The notes beneath the pieces were generated by a model, which was given only the letters and a program-made list of their open reading frames with translations, was not told the origin of the DNA and did not search any database. 6,232 nucleotides of DNA from Minisyncoccota bacterium (GTDB lineage: Bacteria; Patescibacteriota; Minisyncoccia; UBA6257; XYB1-36-10): contig JAQVXM010000037.1 of assembly GCA_028709185.1 (NCBI GenBank), forward strand, positions 1-6,232, in the 5' to 3' direction. The translations under genes were made by a program, and so were the position numbers. The number at the start of each line of letters is the position of its first letter. Within the stretch, counting starts at the first letter, position 1. Positions 1-4,501 of this stretch are shown here, piece after piece.

Positions 1-208
1 ATAAAAATATTTCCTCTCCTTTTAATACCTATAAAAATAAGGTTCTTCCTCCCCATCCGATTTCCAATCCCGGACTTGATGCTATTTTAGCCGTGCTCAA
101 TCCGGAAAAACGGAATGCTTATTTTATCTTCATGATTATGAAGGAGAAGTTCATTGCGCGAAAACTTATGAAGAGCACAAAATTAATATTGAAAAATATC
201 TGAGATAA
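1..208 (+). CDS. mltG: Endolytic transglycosylase MltG-like, C-terminal end, frameshifted near its stop
   Basis: This is the 3' end of a gene that starts left of the window. Frame 3 reads SPFNTYKNKVLPPHPISNPG and then LDAILAVLNPEKRNAYF. This matches the conserved C-terminal part of MltG (YceG-like) lytic transglycosylases, membrane-anchored enzymes that cut nascent peptidoglycan. The catalytic residues lie upstream, outside the window. After NAYF the zero frame degenerates and stops at TGA 201-203. One extra T in the T-run at 122-125 would restore YLHDYEGEVHCAKTYEEHK, the typical family tail, ending at TAA 206-208. The gene therefore has a one-base deletion, real or from sequencing or assembly. 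Only about the last 27 residues are affected, and the family-typical tail is still intact in the shifted frame, so the lesion is recent or artefactual. Family call is confident; whether the gene is broken is open. Confidence 0.8.
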
Positions 209-217
209 ACAACCACC

Positions 218-279
218 TGCCGTCTGAAAAATAGAGATAAAATGAAATTATTATGGAAATAAGCGATGAAAGAGAAAAG
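218..279 (+). repeat. Left copy of 62-bp inverted repeat bounding a two-gene cassette
   Basis: The segment is the reverse complement of 2006-2067 with a single mismatch (224 against 2061). The 55 bp 225-279 are an exact match to 2006-2060. It starts 9 bases after the corrected mltG stop and its inner end overlaps the first bases of the terminator hairpin at 276-302. Identity falls off sharply on both sides. No target-site duplication is visible outside the pair. Confidence 0.93.
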
Positions 280-302
280 CCCCAGCGAAATGCTAGGGCT
301 TT
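276..302 (-). terminator. Intrinsic terminator of the cassette genes, possibly bidirectional
   Basis: AAAGCCC and AGC pair with GCT and GGGCTTT around the loop GAAAT, with one C/A mismatch. On the minus strand the hairpin is followed by TTTTCTCTTTC, a good U-tract for the gene ending at 311. On the plus strand the tail is only TTTATAA, so it may also weakly stop mltG transcription. Confidence 0.75.
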
Positions 303-310
303 ATAACACA

Positions 311-1369
311 CTAAAGCGTTTCCTCGTACATCTTTGCATAGTGATCGAGTGCTTCATTGAAATTTTCAGCAAGAATAATCTCGCCGTGCAACTTCATAAT
401 TCCACACTGATATCGCTCGAGAATTGGCATGATTTTGAATAAATCGCCCCATTGTCCGTAACGCAAATACTCGCTACTGTGATACTTGATCATCTTCGGC
501 GAAAAAGTAATGTCGCGACAATGACCGTGAATAATGACATTTGCATCAGGAAATGCGTTGAATATTTCCAATATCAACGGCGTTTCCGATGACGGTAAAC
601 CATTGCCCGACCAAGACACGATTTGTTGTCCCCAGTCACTGATAAGCGTTAGATTATTCCGTAACAAATTGCCGACTAACGAACCAGAACGTGTTACCAA
701 AATGCCATCTTGAACTCGTTTTGCCAAGAATCCAGCAGAAGCATTAGTGTAATGATCTTCCTGCATTTTCTTGCCGATTACCGAAAATTCGGGATAGTTA
801 GCATTTACAATATCGCTAATATCGATTTCGGTTTGTCTATTTTGATAGCGAATCTTTTGATACCGATGGCAAACACTATCAAATATTTTTTCCCACGGTG
901 CCATCGTAATTTTTTCAAGCTTGCCATCTGTTGAATAAACATATTCTGGCCAAACAATTTCAGCTCCAAAGCTCAATATTGTTTTGCGCACGTCTGGCGT
1001 AAGCGGGTGATTCCAATACTGAATCCCCATCGCTGGTGCGATCACAACATGTTTTCCTTTACCGATTGCAGCATGTAATATTGACATTGGATAGTTGTCG
1101 GCAATCCCGCATGCGATTTTCGAAAATGTATTAAAAGTACAAGGCGCAACGATAACAATATCTTCCTCTGGAATTTTATTGTCATCTGACTCACGGCGGA
1201 CTAAAACATCACAACAAATTGAATCCCAATCAACCATAGATATCGCAGCCGGTGTTGATATGAGAATTGGTTTTGCTCCGTCGTTTTTCAACATGTCAAG
1301 CAAAATCATCACGCTCTTAGCTTTAGTAGCGCCAGTTACAATAACATAGACAATTTTACCTTGAAGCAT
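311..1369 (-). CDS. Flavoprotein (CoaC/HFCD-like) fused to class II aldolase/adducin domain
   Basis: 352 residues. Residues about 1-165 resemble the flavin-binding HFCD family (phosphopantothenoylcysteine decarboxylase, LanD and Dfp-type proteins). They show the loop VTGATKAK (11-18), the motif APCTFNTFSKIACGIADN (75-92) and APAMG (111-115), where the family usually has PAMN. Residues about 205-345 resemble class II aldolases: PSSE (259-262) with the catalytic Glu position E262, HGH (H281, H283) and KLHGE (H328). Together these supply the expected acid/base residue and all three metal-binding His. The substrate is unknown; a soluble cytoplasmic enzyme acting on a small phosphorylated or sugar-like compound is inference. 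The start is supported by AAGGTGGTGA at 1376-1385, a one-mismatch SD nine bases from the ATG. It lies 19 bases downstream of the SPOUT gene, hence one operon. Domain calls are good; the reaction is not assigned. Confidence 0.8.
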   Translation of the reverse strand: MLQGKIVYVIVTGATKAKSVMILLDMLKNDGAKPILISTPAAISMVDWDSICCDVLVRRESDDNKIPEEDIVIVAPCTFNTFSKIACGIADNYPMSILHAAIGKGKHVVIAPAMGIQYWNHPLTPDVRKTILSFGAEIVWPEYVYSTDGKLEKITMAPWEKIFDSVCHRYQKIRYQNRQTEIDISDIVNANYPEFSVIGKKMQEDHYTNASAGFLAKRVQDGILVTRSGSLVGNLLRNNLTLISDWGQQIVSWSGNGLPSSETPLILEIFNAFPDANVIIHGHCRDITFSPKMIKYHSSEYLRYGQWGDLFKIMPILERYQCGIMKLHGEIILAENFNEALDHYAKMYEETL

Positions 1370-1375
1370 TTCATC

Positions 1376-1386
1376 TCACCACCTTT
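1376..1386 (-). promoter_or_regulatory. Strong Shine-Dalgarno of the flavoprotein-aldolase gene
   Basis: The minus strand reads AAAGGTGGTGA, matching the ideal AAGGAGGTGA at 9 of 10 positions. It sits inside the short gap after the upstream stop codon. It selects the ATG at 1367-1369 over the out-of-frame ATG five bases upstream (1372-1374). Confidence 0.8.
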
Positions 1387-1388
1387 CG

Positions 1389-1865
1389 TTAAGCGAAATG
1401 ATACTGACGATAGAGCTCGTAAGCCATCGCTGAAACAGCAACTGGTAAAGTCAAAAAATCAACCTTGCTTTTGTCCATCGGTAATTTCACGACCTCATCA
1501 AGCAATTGCTGTTTCTCGCGCGTTAATCCAGATGTTTCCGTACCAAAGACGATAACGATGTCTTGGTTGACAGGCAATTTAACATCATAGAAAATCTTGT
1601 CAGTTTCGCCTGATGTTCCAATTAGATATTTGCCTTTGGTTTTCAAATCGTTTACTGCATCTTCAAAAGTTTCATAGTGAATTTCCTTGAAATTACTTTT
1701 GATATTCCACGATCTGACTTTTGTCTTTATTTTCGGAATATCAAAAGATAGCGAATTCTTGCCGGAGGTATAAACAACGGCGTCAATTGACTCAGCGATT
1801 TGGACAATGTGCGCCATATCATATGGCGAACGGATGATGTCGAATAATAACTCAACTTTTCTCAT
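1389..1865 (-). CDS. SPOUT-fold RNA methyltransferase, TrmH/SpoU family, divergent
   Basis: 158 residues from the ATG at 1865. Members of this family use S-adenosylmethionine to 2'-O-methylate tRNA or rRNA through a knotted SPOUT domain. The knot motifs are visible: IVFGTETSGLT (105-115) corresponds to motif 2, and LPM followed by FLTLPVAVSAMAYE (136-149) corresponds to motif 3. Motif 1 is weak: SPYDMAHIVQIAE (13-25) stands where the family has NxGnIxRtA, so the usual catalytic Arg is replaced by Gln. The Asn of the usual LNxS in motif 3 is Thr. The open frame continues upstream to 1961, but GGAAG eight bases before ATG 1865 and family homology starting at MRKVELLF make the shorter form right. 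It is first in the operon with the flavoprotein-aldolase gene. RNA target unknown; the lost motif-1 Arg leaves activity uncertain. Confidence 0.78.
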   Translation of the reverse strand: MRKVELLFDIIRSPYDMAHIVQIAESIDAVVYTSGKNSLSFDIPKIKTKVRSWNIKSNFKEIHYETFEDAVNDLKTKGKYLIGTSGETDKIFYDVKLPVNQDIVIVFGTETSGLTREKQQLLDEVVKLPMDKSKVDFLTLPVAVSAMAYELYRQYHFA

Positions 1866-1873
1866 TTTATACA

Positions 1874-1881
1874 CTTCCTTT
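1874..1881 (-). promoter_or_regulatory. Shine-Dalgarno deciding the SPOUT gene start
   Basis: The minus strand reads AAAGGAAG, ending eight bases before ATG 1865. The longer reading to 1961 has no comparable site and would run back over the likely promoter. Confidence 0.7.
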
Positions 1882-1924
1882 CGGTTTGGTTTTAATGGCG
1901 ACCAGCATGAACGGGTCTGAAGTA

Positions 1925-1951
1925 ATTTTAGCATTTTTTGCAAAATGTAAA
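1925..1951 (-). promoter_or_regulatory. Putative promoter of the cassette operon
   Basis: The minus strand has TTTACA (1946-1951) and TAAAAT (1925-1930) separated by 15 bases. The spacing is short but both hexamers are near consensus. A start near 1918 would give a leader of about 50 bases. No operator is recognisable, although the A/T-rich stretch 1931-1958 is almost self-complementary in places. Confidence 0.4.
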
Positions 1952-1982
1952 AAATGTACACATGACTGGATAATTGATTTAT

Positions 1983-2010
1983 AAAAGGTCGGAGTTTACT
2001 CCGACCTTTT
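1983..2010. terminator. Bidirectional terminator hairpin at the right cassette edge
   Basis: AAAAGGTCGGAG and CTCCGACCTTTT form a perfect 12-bp stem around TTTA. The plus strand continues TTTTCTCTTTC and the minus strand TTTTATAAAT, so it can stop transcription both ways. On the minus strand it would block read-through from the MliC and pseudouridine synthase genes into the cassette. Its last five bases belong to the inverted repeat. Confidence 0.85.
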
Positions 2011-2067
2011 CTCTTTCATCGCTTATTTCCATAATAATTTCATTTTATCTCTATTTTTCAAACGGCA
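2006..2067 (-). repeat. Right copy of 62-bp inverted repeat
   Basis: The segment is the inverted partner of 218-279: 55 exact bases (2006-2060), one mismatch (2061) and six more matches. As on the left, the copy begins at the closing bases of a terminator hairpin and runs outward. The two hairpins themselves differ in sequence. Confidence 0.93.
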
Positions 2068-2166
2068 AAGCTGTCAGTTTATTCCGTTTTTTTAAAATCA
2101 GTTTTTGAATTGGGACAAAAAACATTCAGCTGTCTTTGGCGGTTTTAATTTTAGGACTAAAAGCTC

Positions 2167-2184
2167 CACGGCCGTAAGGCCGTG
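2167..2184. other. GC-rich hairpin downstream of the MliC ORF
   Basis: CACGGCC and GGCCGTG form a 7-bp stem closed by a GTAA loop on the plus strand. The minus-strand tail GAGCTTTTAG is a poor U-tract, so it may be a weak terminator for the ORF ending at 2235 or a dispersed hairpin. The rest of 2068-2234 shows no gene I can support. Confidence 0.45.
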
Positions 2185-2234
2185 AAATCTTTAAGTTTTT
2201 CTCCGCAGAAAGTCAGAGTTTTATCAAATCTTTT

Positions 2235-2648
2235 CTAATTGGTTTTTAAAACGCAATTGGCGAAAGTTAAAACGCTTTCAATTCCTTCGGTTATAAAAGC
2301 CGTATCCCCTTTATTCCAAAAAACAAAAGTTTCGTCCGCATTCGCATAACGGGCGCCGGAAGCCGATATCGCGTGAGGCAAGGATATTTTTCTCTCATCG
2401 CTTAAAATTAAATCAACAAATTTATCGTCATTAGGATAAAACGAAGCAGTGATTATTTTTGAATCGTCGCAAGAAAAAGAAAATGTTTTTGGCGCTATTG
2501 CCGTGCAATATTCCTCCCATGTTCTTATGCAAGTACTTTTAGCTTCGCACCAGGAATATCCCGCCGAACCGATACAGCCATGCTCGTCCTTGTCGCCTCC
2601 GACAACTTCTTTACTTTGACGATTATTAAAGAAATTATTCAAAAACAA
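2235..2648 (-). CDS. MliC-type lysozyme-inhibitor domain protein, probably lacking its N-terminus
   Basis: The ORF codes for up to 137 residues from a TTG. Residues about 56-133 match the MliC/PliC fold, which blocks C-type lysozyme at the cell surface: a Cys pair (C60, C132), a central ASGARY (96-101), then FVFWNKGDTAFI (108-119). Before it is a Cys-rich segment, GCIGSAGYSWCEAKSTC (24-40) with C48. I know this only as a short motif in secreted bacterial proteins. Such proteins normally carry a signal peptide or lipobox. Here the frame upstream has no ATG, only a weak hydrophobic stretch, and meets a TAG at 2697-2699. The TTG lies in the U-tract of the terminator of the upstream gene, with only GGGGA as a possible SD. 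The gene may be a decayed remnant or read through from the synthase transcript. Confidence 0.6.
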   Translation of the reverse strand: MFLNNFFNNRQSKEVVGGDKDEHGCIGSAGYSWCEAKSTCIRTWEEYCTAIAPKTFSFSCDDSKIITASFYPNDDKFVDLILSDERKISLPHAISASGARYANADETFVFWNKGDTAFITEGIESVLTFANCVLKTN

Positions 2649-2668
2649 AAAATCCCCGTCGGGGGAAA
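2646..2668 (-). terminator. Short intrinsic terminator after the pseudouridine synthase
   Basis: On the minus strand TCCCC and GGGGA pair around a CGAC loop and are followed by TTTTTTG. It lies about 20 bases past the TGA at 2689-2691 and overlaps the only candidate start of the MliC ORF. Confidence 0.6.
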
Positions 2669-2688
2669 TTGCGCTTTGGGAGAAAAAA

Positions 2689-3393
2689 TCAAATTCCTAA
2701 AGAGGAGAGGAAGGTTTTAAGTTCGTTTCCTTTTAATTCGCGAAAAGAACCGGAGGGAATATTTCCAAGTTTAATATTCATAATCCGCACTCTCTTTAAA
2801 TCTCGAACGGTCAAAAAAAGAGCTTCGCACATTCTTCTAATTTGATGCTTTTTGCCTTCCGTTAAAGTTATTTTAAACGAATGTTCTCCTGTTATTTCTA
2901 CTTTACAATTTTTAGTTTTATAATCATCTAAAAAAATTCCTTCTTCCATTTTAGTTTTAAAGCTACCGCGAAGTTTTTCTTTCACTTCAACAACATATTC
3001 TTTTTCATGAATGTATTTCGGATTAAGAAGCCTGTCGGTAACACGACCGTCATCAGTTAAAATAATAAGTCCGTGAGAACTTTTATCCAGACGACCGACC
3101 GGAAAAACGCCTTCAAGAGGAACAAATTCTTTGATGTCTTTTTCTCCGAGTTGAGGAGAATGAGTGATTACTTCTCTTGGCTTATTAAAAGCGTAATAAT
3201 GAAAAGTTTTGCGATTTTTATTTTGCCTAACTTCAACACTATCTCCTTCTTCAACTTTAGCGCCGAGAACAGCAAGATGGCCGTTAATAAAGACTTTTTT
3301 ATTTTTAATAAGCTCGTCCGCTCCTAATCTTGTAGAATAACCATGCGAAGCAAGATATTTATTAATGCGAATCGGAAATTTTTCTTTTTCCAT
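2689..3393 (-). CDS. RsuA/RluB/E/F-family rRNA pseudouridine synthase, RluF-like
   Basis: 234 residues from ATG 3393. The enzyme isomerises a specific uridine in ribosomal RNA during ribosome assembly. An N-terminal S4 RNA-binding domain (about 7-55, INKYLASHGYSTRLGADELI) precedes the synthase domain. The catalytic motif is GRLDKSSHGLIILTDDG (100-116) with Asp103. The C-terminal motif EGKKHQIRRMCEA (179-191) and RVRIMNIKLGNIPSGSFREL (201-220) resemble RluF more than RsuA. The substrate position is therefore inferred, not shown. The frame extends to a TTG at 3423, but that TTG is part of a TTGACA sequence upstream of a good extended -10. The ATG is only nine bases past that -10, so the message is probably leaderless. 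It is transcribed divergently from the membrane-protein pair. Confidence 0.92.
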   Translation of the reverse strand: MEKEKFPIRINKYLASHGYSTRLGADELIKNKKVFINGHLAVLGAKVEEGDSVEVRQNKNRKTFHYYAFNKPREVITHSPQLGEKDIKEFVPLEGVFPVGRLDKSSHGLIILTDDGRVTDRLLNPKYIHEKEYVVEVKEKLRGSFKTKMEEGIFLDDYKTKNCKVEITGEHSFKITLTEGKKHQIRRMCEALFLTVRDLKRVRIMNIKLGNIPSGSFRELKGNELKTFLSSLGI

Positions 3394-3402
3394 AGAAAGG
3401 TC

Positions 3403-3431
3403 AGTATAACACGAAATTGTCAAATAGAAAA
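3403..3431 (-). promoter_or_regulatory. Extended -10 promoter of the pseudouridine synthase, leaderless start
   Basis: The minus strand reads TGTTATACT (3411-3403), an extended -10. Seventeen bases upstream is a weak TTTTCT; a TTGACA at 3418-3423 is too close to act as -35. Transcription should begin about 0-4 bases before ATG 3393, leaving no room for an SD sequence. Confidence 0.55.
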
Positions 3432-3432
3432 C

Positions 3433-3461
3433 TTGAAAACAAATATTTATTGAGATTTAAT
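3433..3461 (+). promoter_or_regulatory. Promoter of the two-helix membrane protein / pspC operon
   Basis: TTGAAA (3433-3438) and TTTAAT (3456-3461) have a 17-base spacer. The ATG at 3469 is seven bases past the -10, so the transcript would start at or one base before the start codon. The AAGGA directly abutting the ATG is then probably not a working SD. Confidence 0.5.
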
Positions 3462-3468
3462 TAAAGGA

Positions 3469-3867
3469 ATGATAAAAATAATTTTACGCTTTTTTGATAA
3501 ATTAGAAGACAAAATAAGACAAATTTTAAGCAAATCTCCTTTAATTTATGCTTTTATAGGCGGCGTCGGTATTGTGCTTTTTTGGAGAGGAGTTTGGGAA
3601 TTAGCGGATGATCTTAATCTTTCCTCTTCCGGTTCACTTATTATAAGCGTGATAATATTACTTTTGACAGGAACTTTCGTGTCTTTCTTTATCGGAGAAG
3701 AAATATTGATTTCGGGAGTAAAAGCAGAAAAGAGAAGGGATCAAAGCATAATAGAAAAAATAGAAAGGGAACAAAAAAAATCAATCGAACTCTTAGAGGA
3801 GGTTAACGGAATAAAAAAGAGTTTGGAAGAAATAAAAAATAAACTTGAAGAAAAAATAATAAAATAA
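3469..3867 (+). CDS. Small two-helix membrane protein with C-terminal coiled coil, function unknown
   Basis: 132 residues. An amphipathic N-terminus (1-22) is followed by two predicted membrane helices, about 24-46 (PLIYAFIGGVGIVLFWRGVW) and 56-76 (SLIISVIILLLTGTFVSFFI). A charged, heptad-like tail (about 88-131, rich in Lys, Glu, Ile and Leu) probably forms a coiled coil in the cytoplasm. Proteins with the GGVGIVLFWRGVW core are, to my knowledge, recurrent in Patescibacteria and unassigned. It precedes the PspC-domain gene by 12 bases, so both are probably one transcript and may share an envelope role. There are no catalytic motifs. The gene call is secure; no function is offered. Confidence 0.85.
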   Translation: MIKIILRFFDKLEDKIRQILSKSPLIYAFIGGVGIVLFWRGVWELADDLNLSSSGSLIISVIILLLTGTFVSFFIGEEILISGVKAEKRRDQSIIEKIEREQKKSIELLEEVNGIKKSLEEIKNKLEEKIIK

Positions 3868-3879
3868 TAAGATTAAAAT

Positions 3880-4095
3880 ATGAAAAATCTATATCGAAGC
3901 CGCGATAATAAAGTATTCGCGGGAATATTCGGAGGGTTGGGAGAATATTTTGATCTTGATCCAACACTTCTTCGTTTATTATGGCTTTTTGTTCTTGTAA
4001 TTACCGCTTTTGTGCCCGGAATAATCGCTTATATCATCGCCATGTTCGTAGTACCGAAGAAGCCGGAAAGTGAAAGAAAGAAAGAAAATAAATAA
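3880..4095 (+). CDS. PspC-domain membrane protein
   Basis: 71 residues, almost all PspC domain. RSRDNKVFAGIFGGLGEYFD (6-25) and LDPTLLRLLWLF (26-37) form the conserved first half. A membrane helix (about 33-58) and the closing YIIAMFVVPKK (51-61) complete it, followed by a charged tail. PspC proteins are inner-membrane factors; in the Escherichia coli phage-shock system PspC works with PspB to sense envelope stress and sequester PspA. No PspA, PspB or PspF gene is present here, so a sensor role is inference and stand-alone PspC proteins are often of unknown function. There is no SD before the ATG, so translation may be coupled to the gene 12 bases upstream. Confidence 0.9.
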   Translation: MKNLYRSRDNKVFAGIFGGLGEYFDLDPTLLRLLWLFVLVITAFVPGIIAYIIAMFVVPKKPESERKKENK

Positions 4096-4180
4096 AGAAA
4101 AGATCTCCGAATAAAATCTATTTTTATTTTATAAAAAAAGCGATTTTGTTATTATAATATCTTAGTTTTTTTGTTTTTCT

Positions 4181-4203
4181 TAGACGGATAAGTCTATTTT
4201 TAT
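4181..4203 (+). terminator. Weak terminator after pspC
   Basis: TAGAC and GTCTA pair around GGATAA and are followed by TTTTTAT on the plus strand. The stem is only five base pairs, but the U-tract is on the correct strand and no better candidate lies between 4096 and the tRNA. The remaining A/T-rich sequence 4096-4180 shows no gene. Confidence 0.4.
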
Positions 4204-4213
4204 GTTTAAATTG

Positions 4214-4287
4214 TGGACGATACTGGACTTGAACCAGTGACCTCTGCAATGTGAATGCAGCGCTCTAACCAGCTGAGCTAATCGTCC
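4214..4287 (-). tRNA. tRNA-Val(CAC)
   Basis: 74 bases that fold as a complete cloverleaf. The acceptor is GGACGAT/ATCGTCC, the D-arm GCTC/GAGC, the anticodon arm CTGCA/TGCAG with loop TTCACAT, and the T-arm ACTGG/CCAGT with loop TTCAAGT; the discriminator base is A. The anticodon CAC reads the Val codon GUG. CCA is not encoded (ACAA follows) and must be added by a nucleotidyltransferase. There is no clear promoter in the roughly 30 bases between it and the small RNA, so it may have a weak A/T-rich promoter or be read through from upstream. Confidence 0.95.
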
Positions 4288-4317
4288 GTTTATTATTTAA
4301 TTATCTTAAATTAAAAC

Positions 4318-4412
4318 AAAATAAAAAAGAAGGGGTTATTGGAGGGAGATTTGACCAAATCCACCGCTGGAAAAAGAATCTCCGGAAAAGACCAATAACA
4401 GCCCTTCTTGTG
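4318..4412 (-). ncRNA. Unidentified structured small RNA with U-tract
   Basis: On the minus strand AAGAAGGG (4409-4402) pairs with CCCTTCTT (4334-4327), and after a CT bulge GTTATTGG (4399-4392) pairs with CCAATAAC (4342-4335). An inner stem GGAGATT/AATCTCC follows, and its large loop can form TCCA-GCGG-TGGA. The 3' side runs into TTTTTTATTTTG, a terminator-like U-tract present only on this strand. A promoter fits upstream. There are 16 paired bases at the base, no plausible ORF, and no tRNA shape. The signal-recognition-particle RNA core (CCGGAAGGAAGCAGCC type) is not present, and it looks too short for 6S RNA. The family is unknown. An alternative inner hairpin GATTT-GGTC-AAATC competes with the GGAGATT stem. 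Confidence 0.6.
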
Positions 4413-4418
4413 TAAAAG

Positions 4419-4447
4419 AATATAATATTTTAAAAATAAAAACAAGA
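4419..4447 (-). promoter_or_regulatory. Putative promoter of the small RNA
   Basis: The minus strand has TCTTGT (4442-4447) and TATATT (4419-4424) with 17 bases between. It would start transcription near 4412, just at the first paired bases of the RNA. It lies downstream of the rplL terminator, making the RNA an independent unit. Confidence 0.45.
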
Positions 4448-4454
4448 AGAAAAT

Positions 4455-4482
4455 AAAACCGCCTTTTTTGGCGGTTTTATTT
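4455..4482 (-). terminator. Terminator of the rplJ-rplL operon
   Basis: AAAACCGCC and GGCGGTTTT form a perfect 9-bp stem, 20 bases past the rplL stop. The minus-strand tail is TTTTATTTTC. Confidence 0.9.
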
Positions 4483-4501
4483 AAGAAATGATAATAAAAA
4501 G

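Larger units (their letters stand above)
218..2067. mobile_element. Putative insulated gene cassette bounded by inverted repeats, no transposase
   Basis: The block runs: inverted repeat, terminator hairpin, flavoprotein-aldolase gene, SPOUT methyltransferase gene, promoter, terminator hairpin, inverted repeat. Both genes read on the minus strand and both have strong SD sequences, unlike several neighbours. A spot count gives 27 G+C in 60 bases at 1021-1080 against 20 in 60 at 2821-2880, suggesting different base composition. No transposase, integrase or target duplication is visible, so the mobile status is inference. It could be a non-autonomous element, an invertible segment, or a once-larger island whose ends remain. 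Confidence 0.45.

Noticed and set aside
118..132. Programmed -1 frameshift in mltG
   Set aside because: The zero-frame codons TAT TTT ATC do not make a tandem slippery heptamer, no downstream stimulatory stem was seen, and a one-base deletion explains the data more simply.
710..1349. Plus-strand ORFs within 710-934 and 1095-1349
   Set aside because: They are antisense to the flavoprotein-aldolase gene, have no SD and resemble no family. Other antisense ORFs at 1361-1555, 3073-3327, 4581-4886, 4911-5093 and 5221-5415 are rejected for the same reason.
1866..1961. N-terminal extension of the SPOUT gene to 1961
   Set aside because: The extension covers the SD and likely promoter, has no family similarity, and the ATG at 1865 has a well-placed SD.
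218..2067. Integron-style gene cassette or classic insertion sequence
   Set aside because: No attC-like paired R and L sites, no transposase reading frame and no target-site duplication. Only the inverted repeats support mobility.
2051..2125. Minus-strand small ORF of 24 codons beginning MFFVPIQ and ending inside the right inverted repeat
   Set aside because: No SD, no recognisable family, and a stop codon directly before the ATG. The last codons LP-x-EK-stop also occur by virtue of the repeat in the left copy, without an upstream ORF there.
2689..2691. Reassigned TGA codon (Gly code of some CPR lineages)
   Set aside because: TGA ends the pseudouridine synthase at the expected family length and is followed by a terminator. 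No internal TGA occurs where a Gly is expected in any recognised gene.
3394..3423. Start of the pseudouridine synthase at TTG 3423
   Set aside because: That TTG belongs to a TTGACA sequence and the extension would translate across the extended -10. The ATG at 3393 begins right where the S4 domain is expected.
4318..4412. Signal recognition particle RNA
   Set aside because: A GGTGGATTTGGTCA stretch on the minus strand looked suggestive, but the GGAA tetraloop and the following GCAGCC half of the conserved core are absent on both strands.
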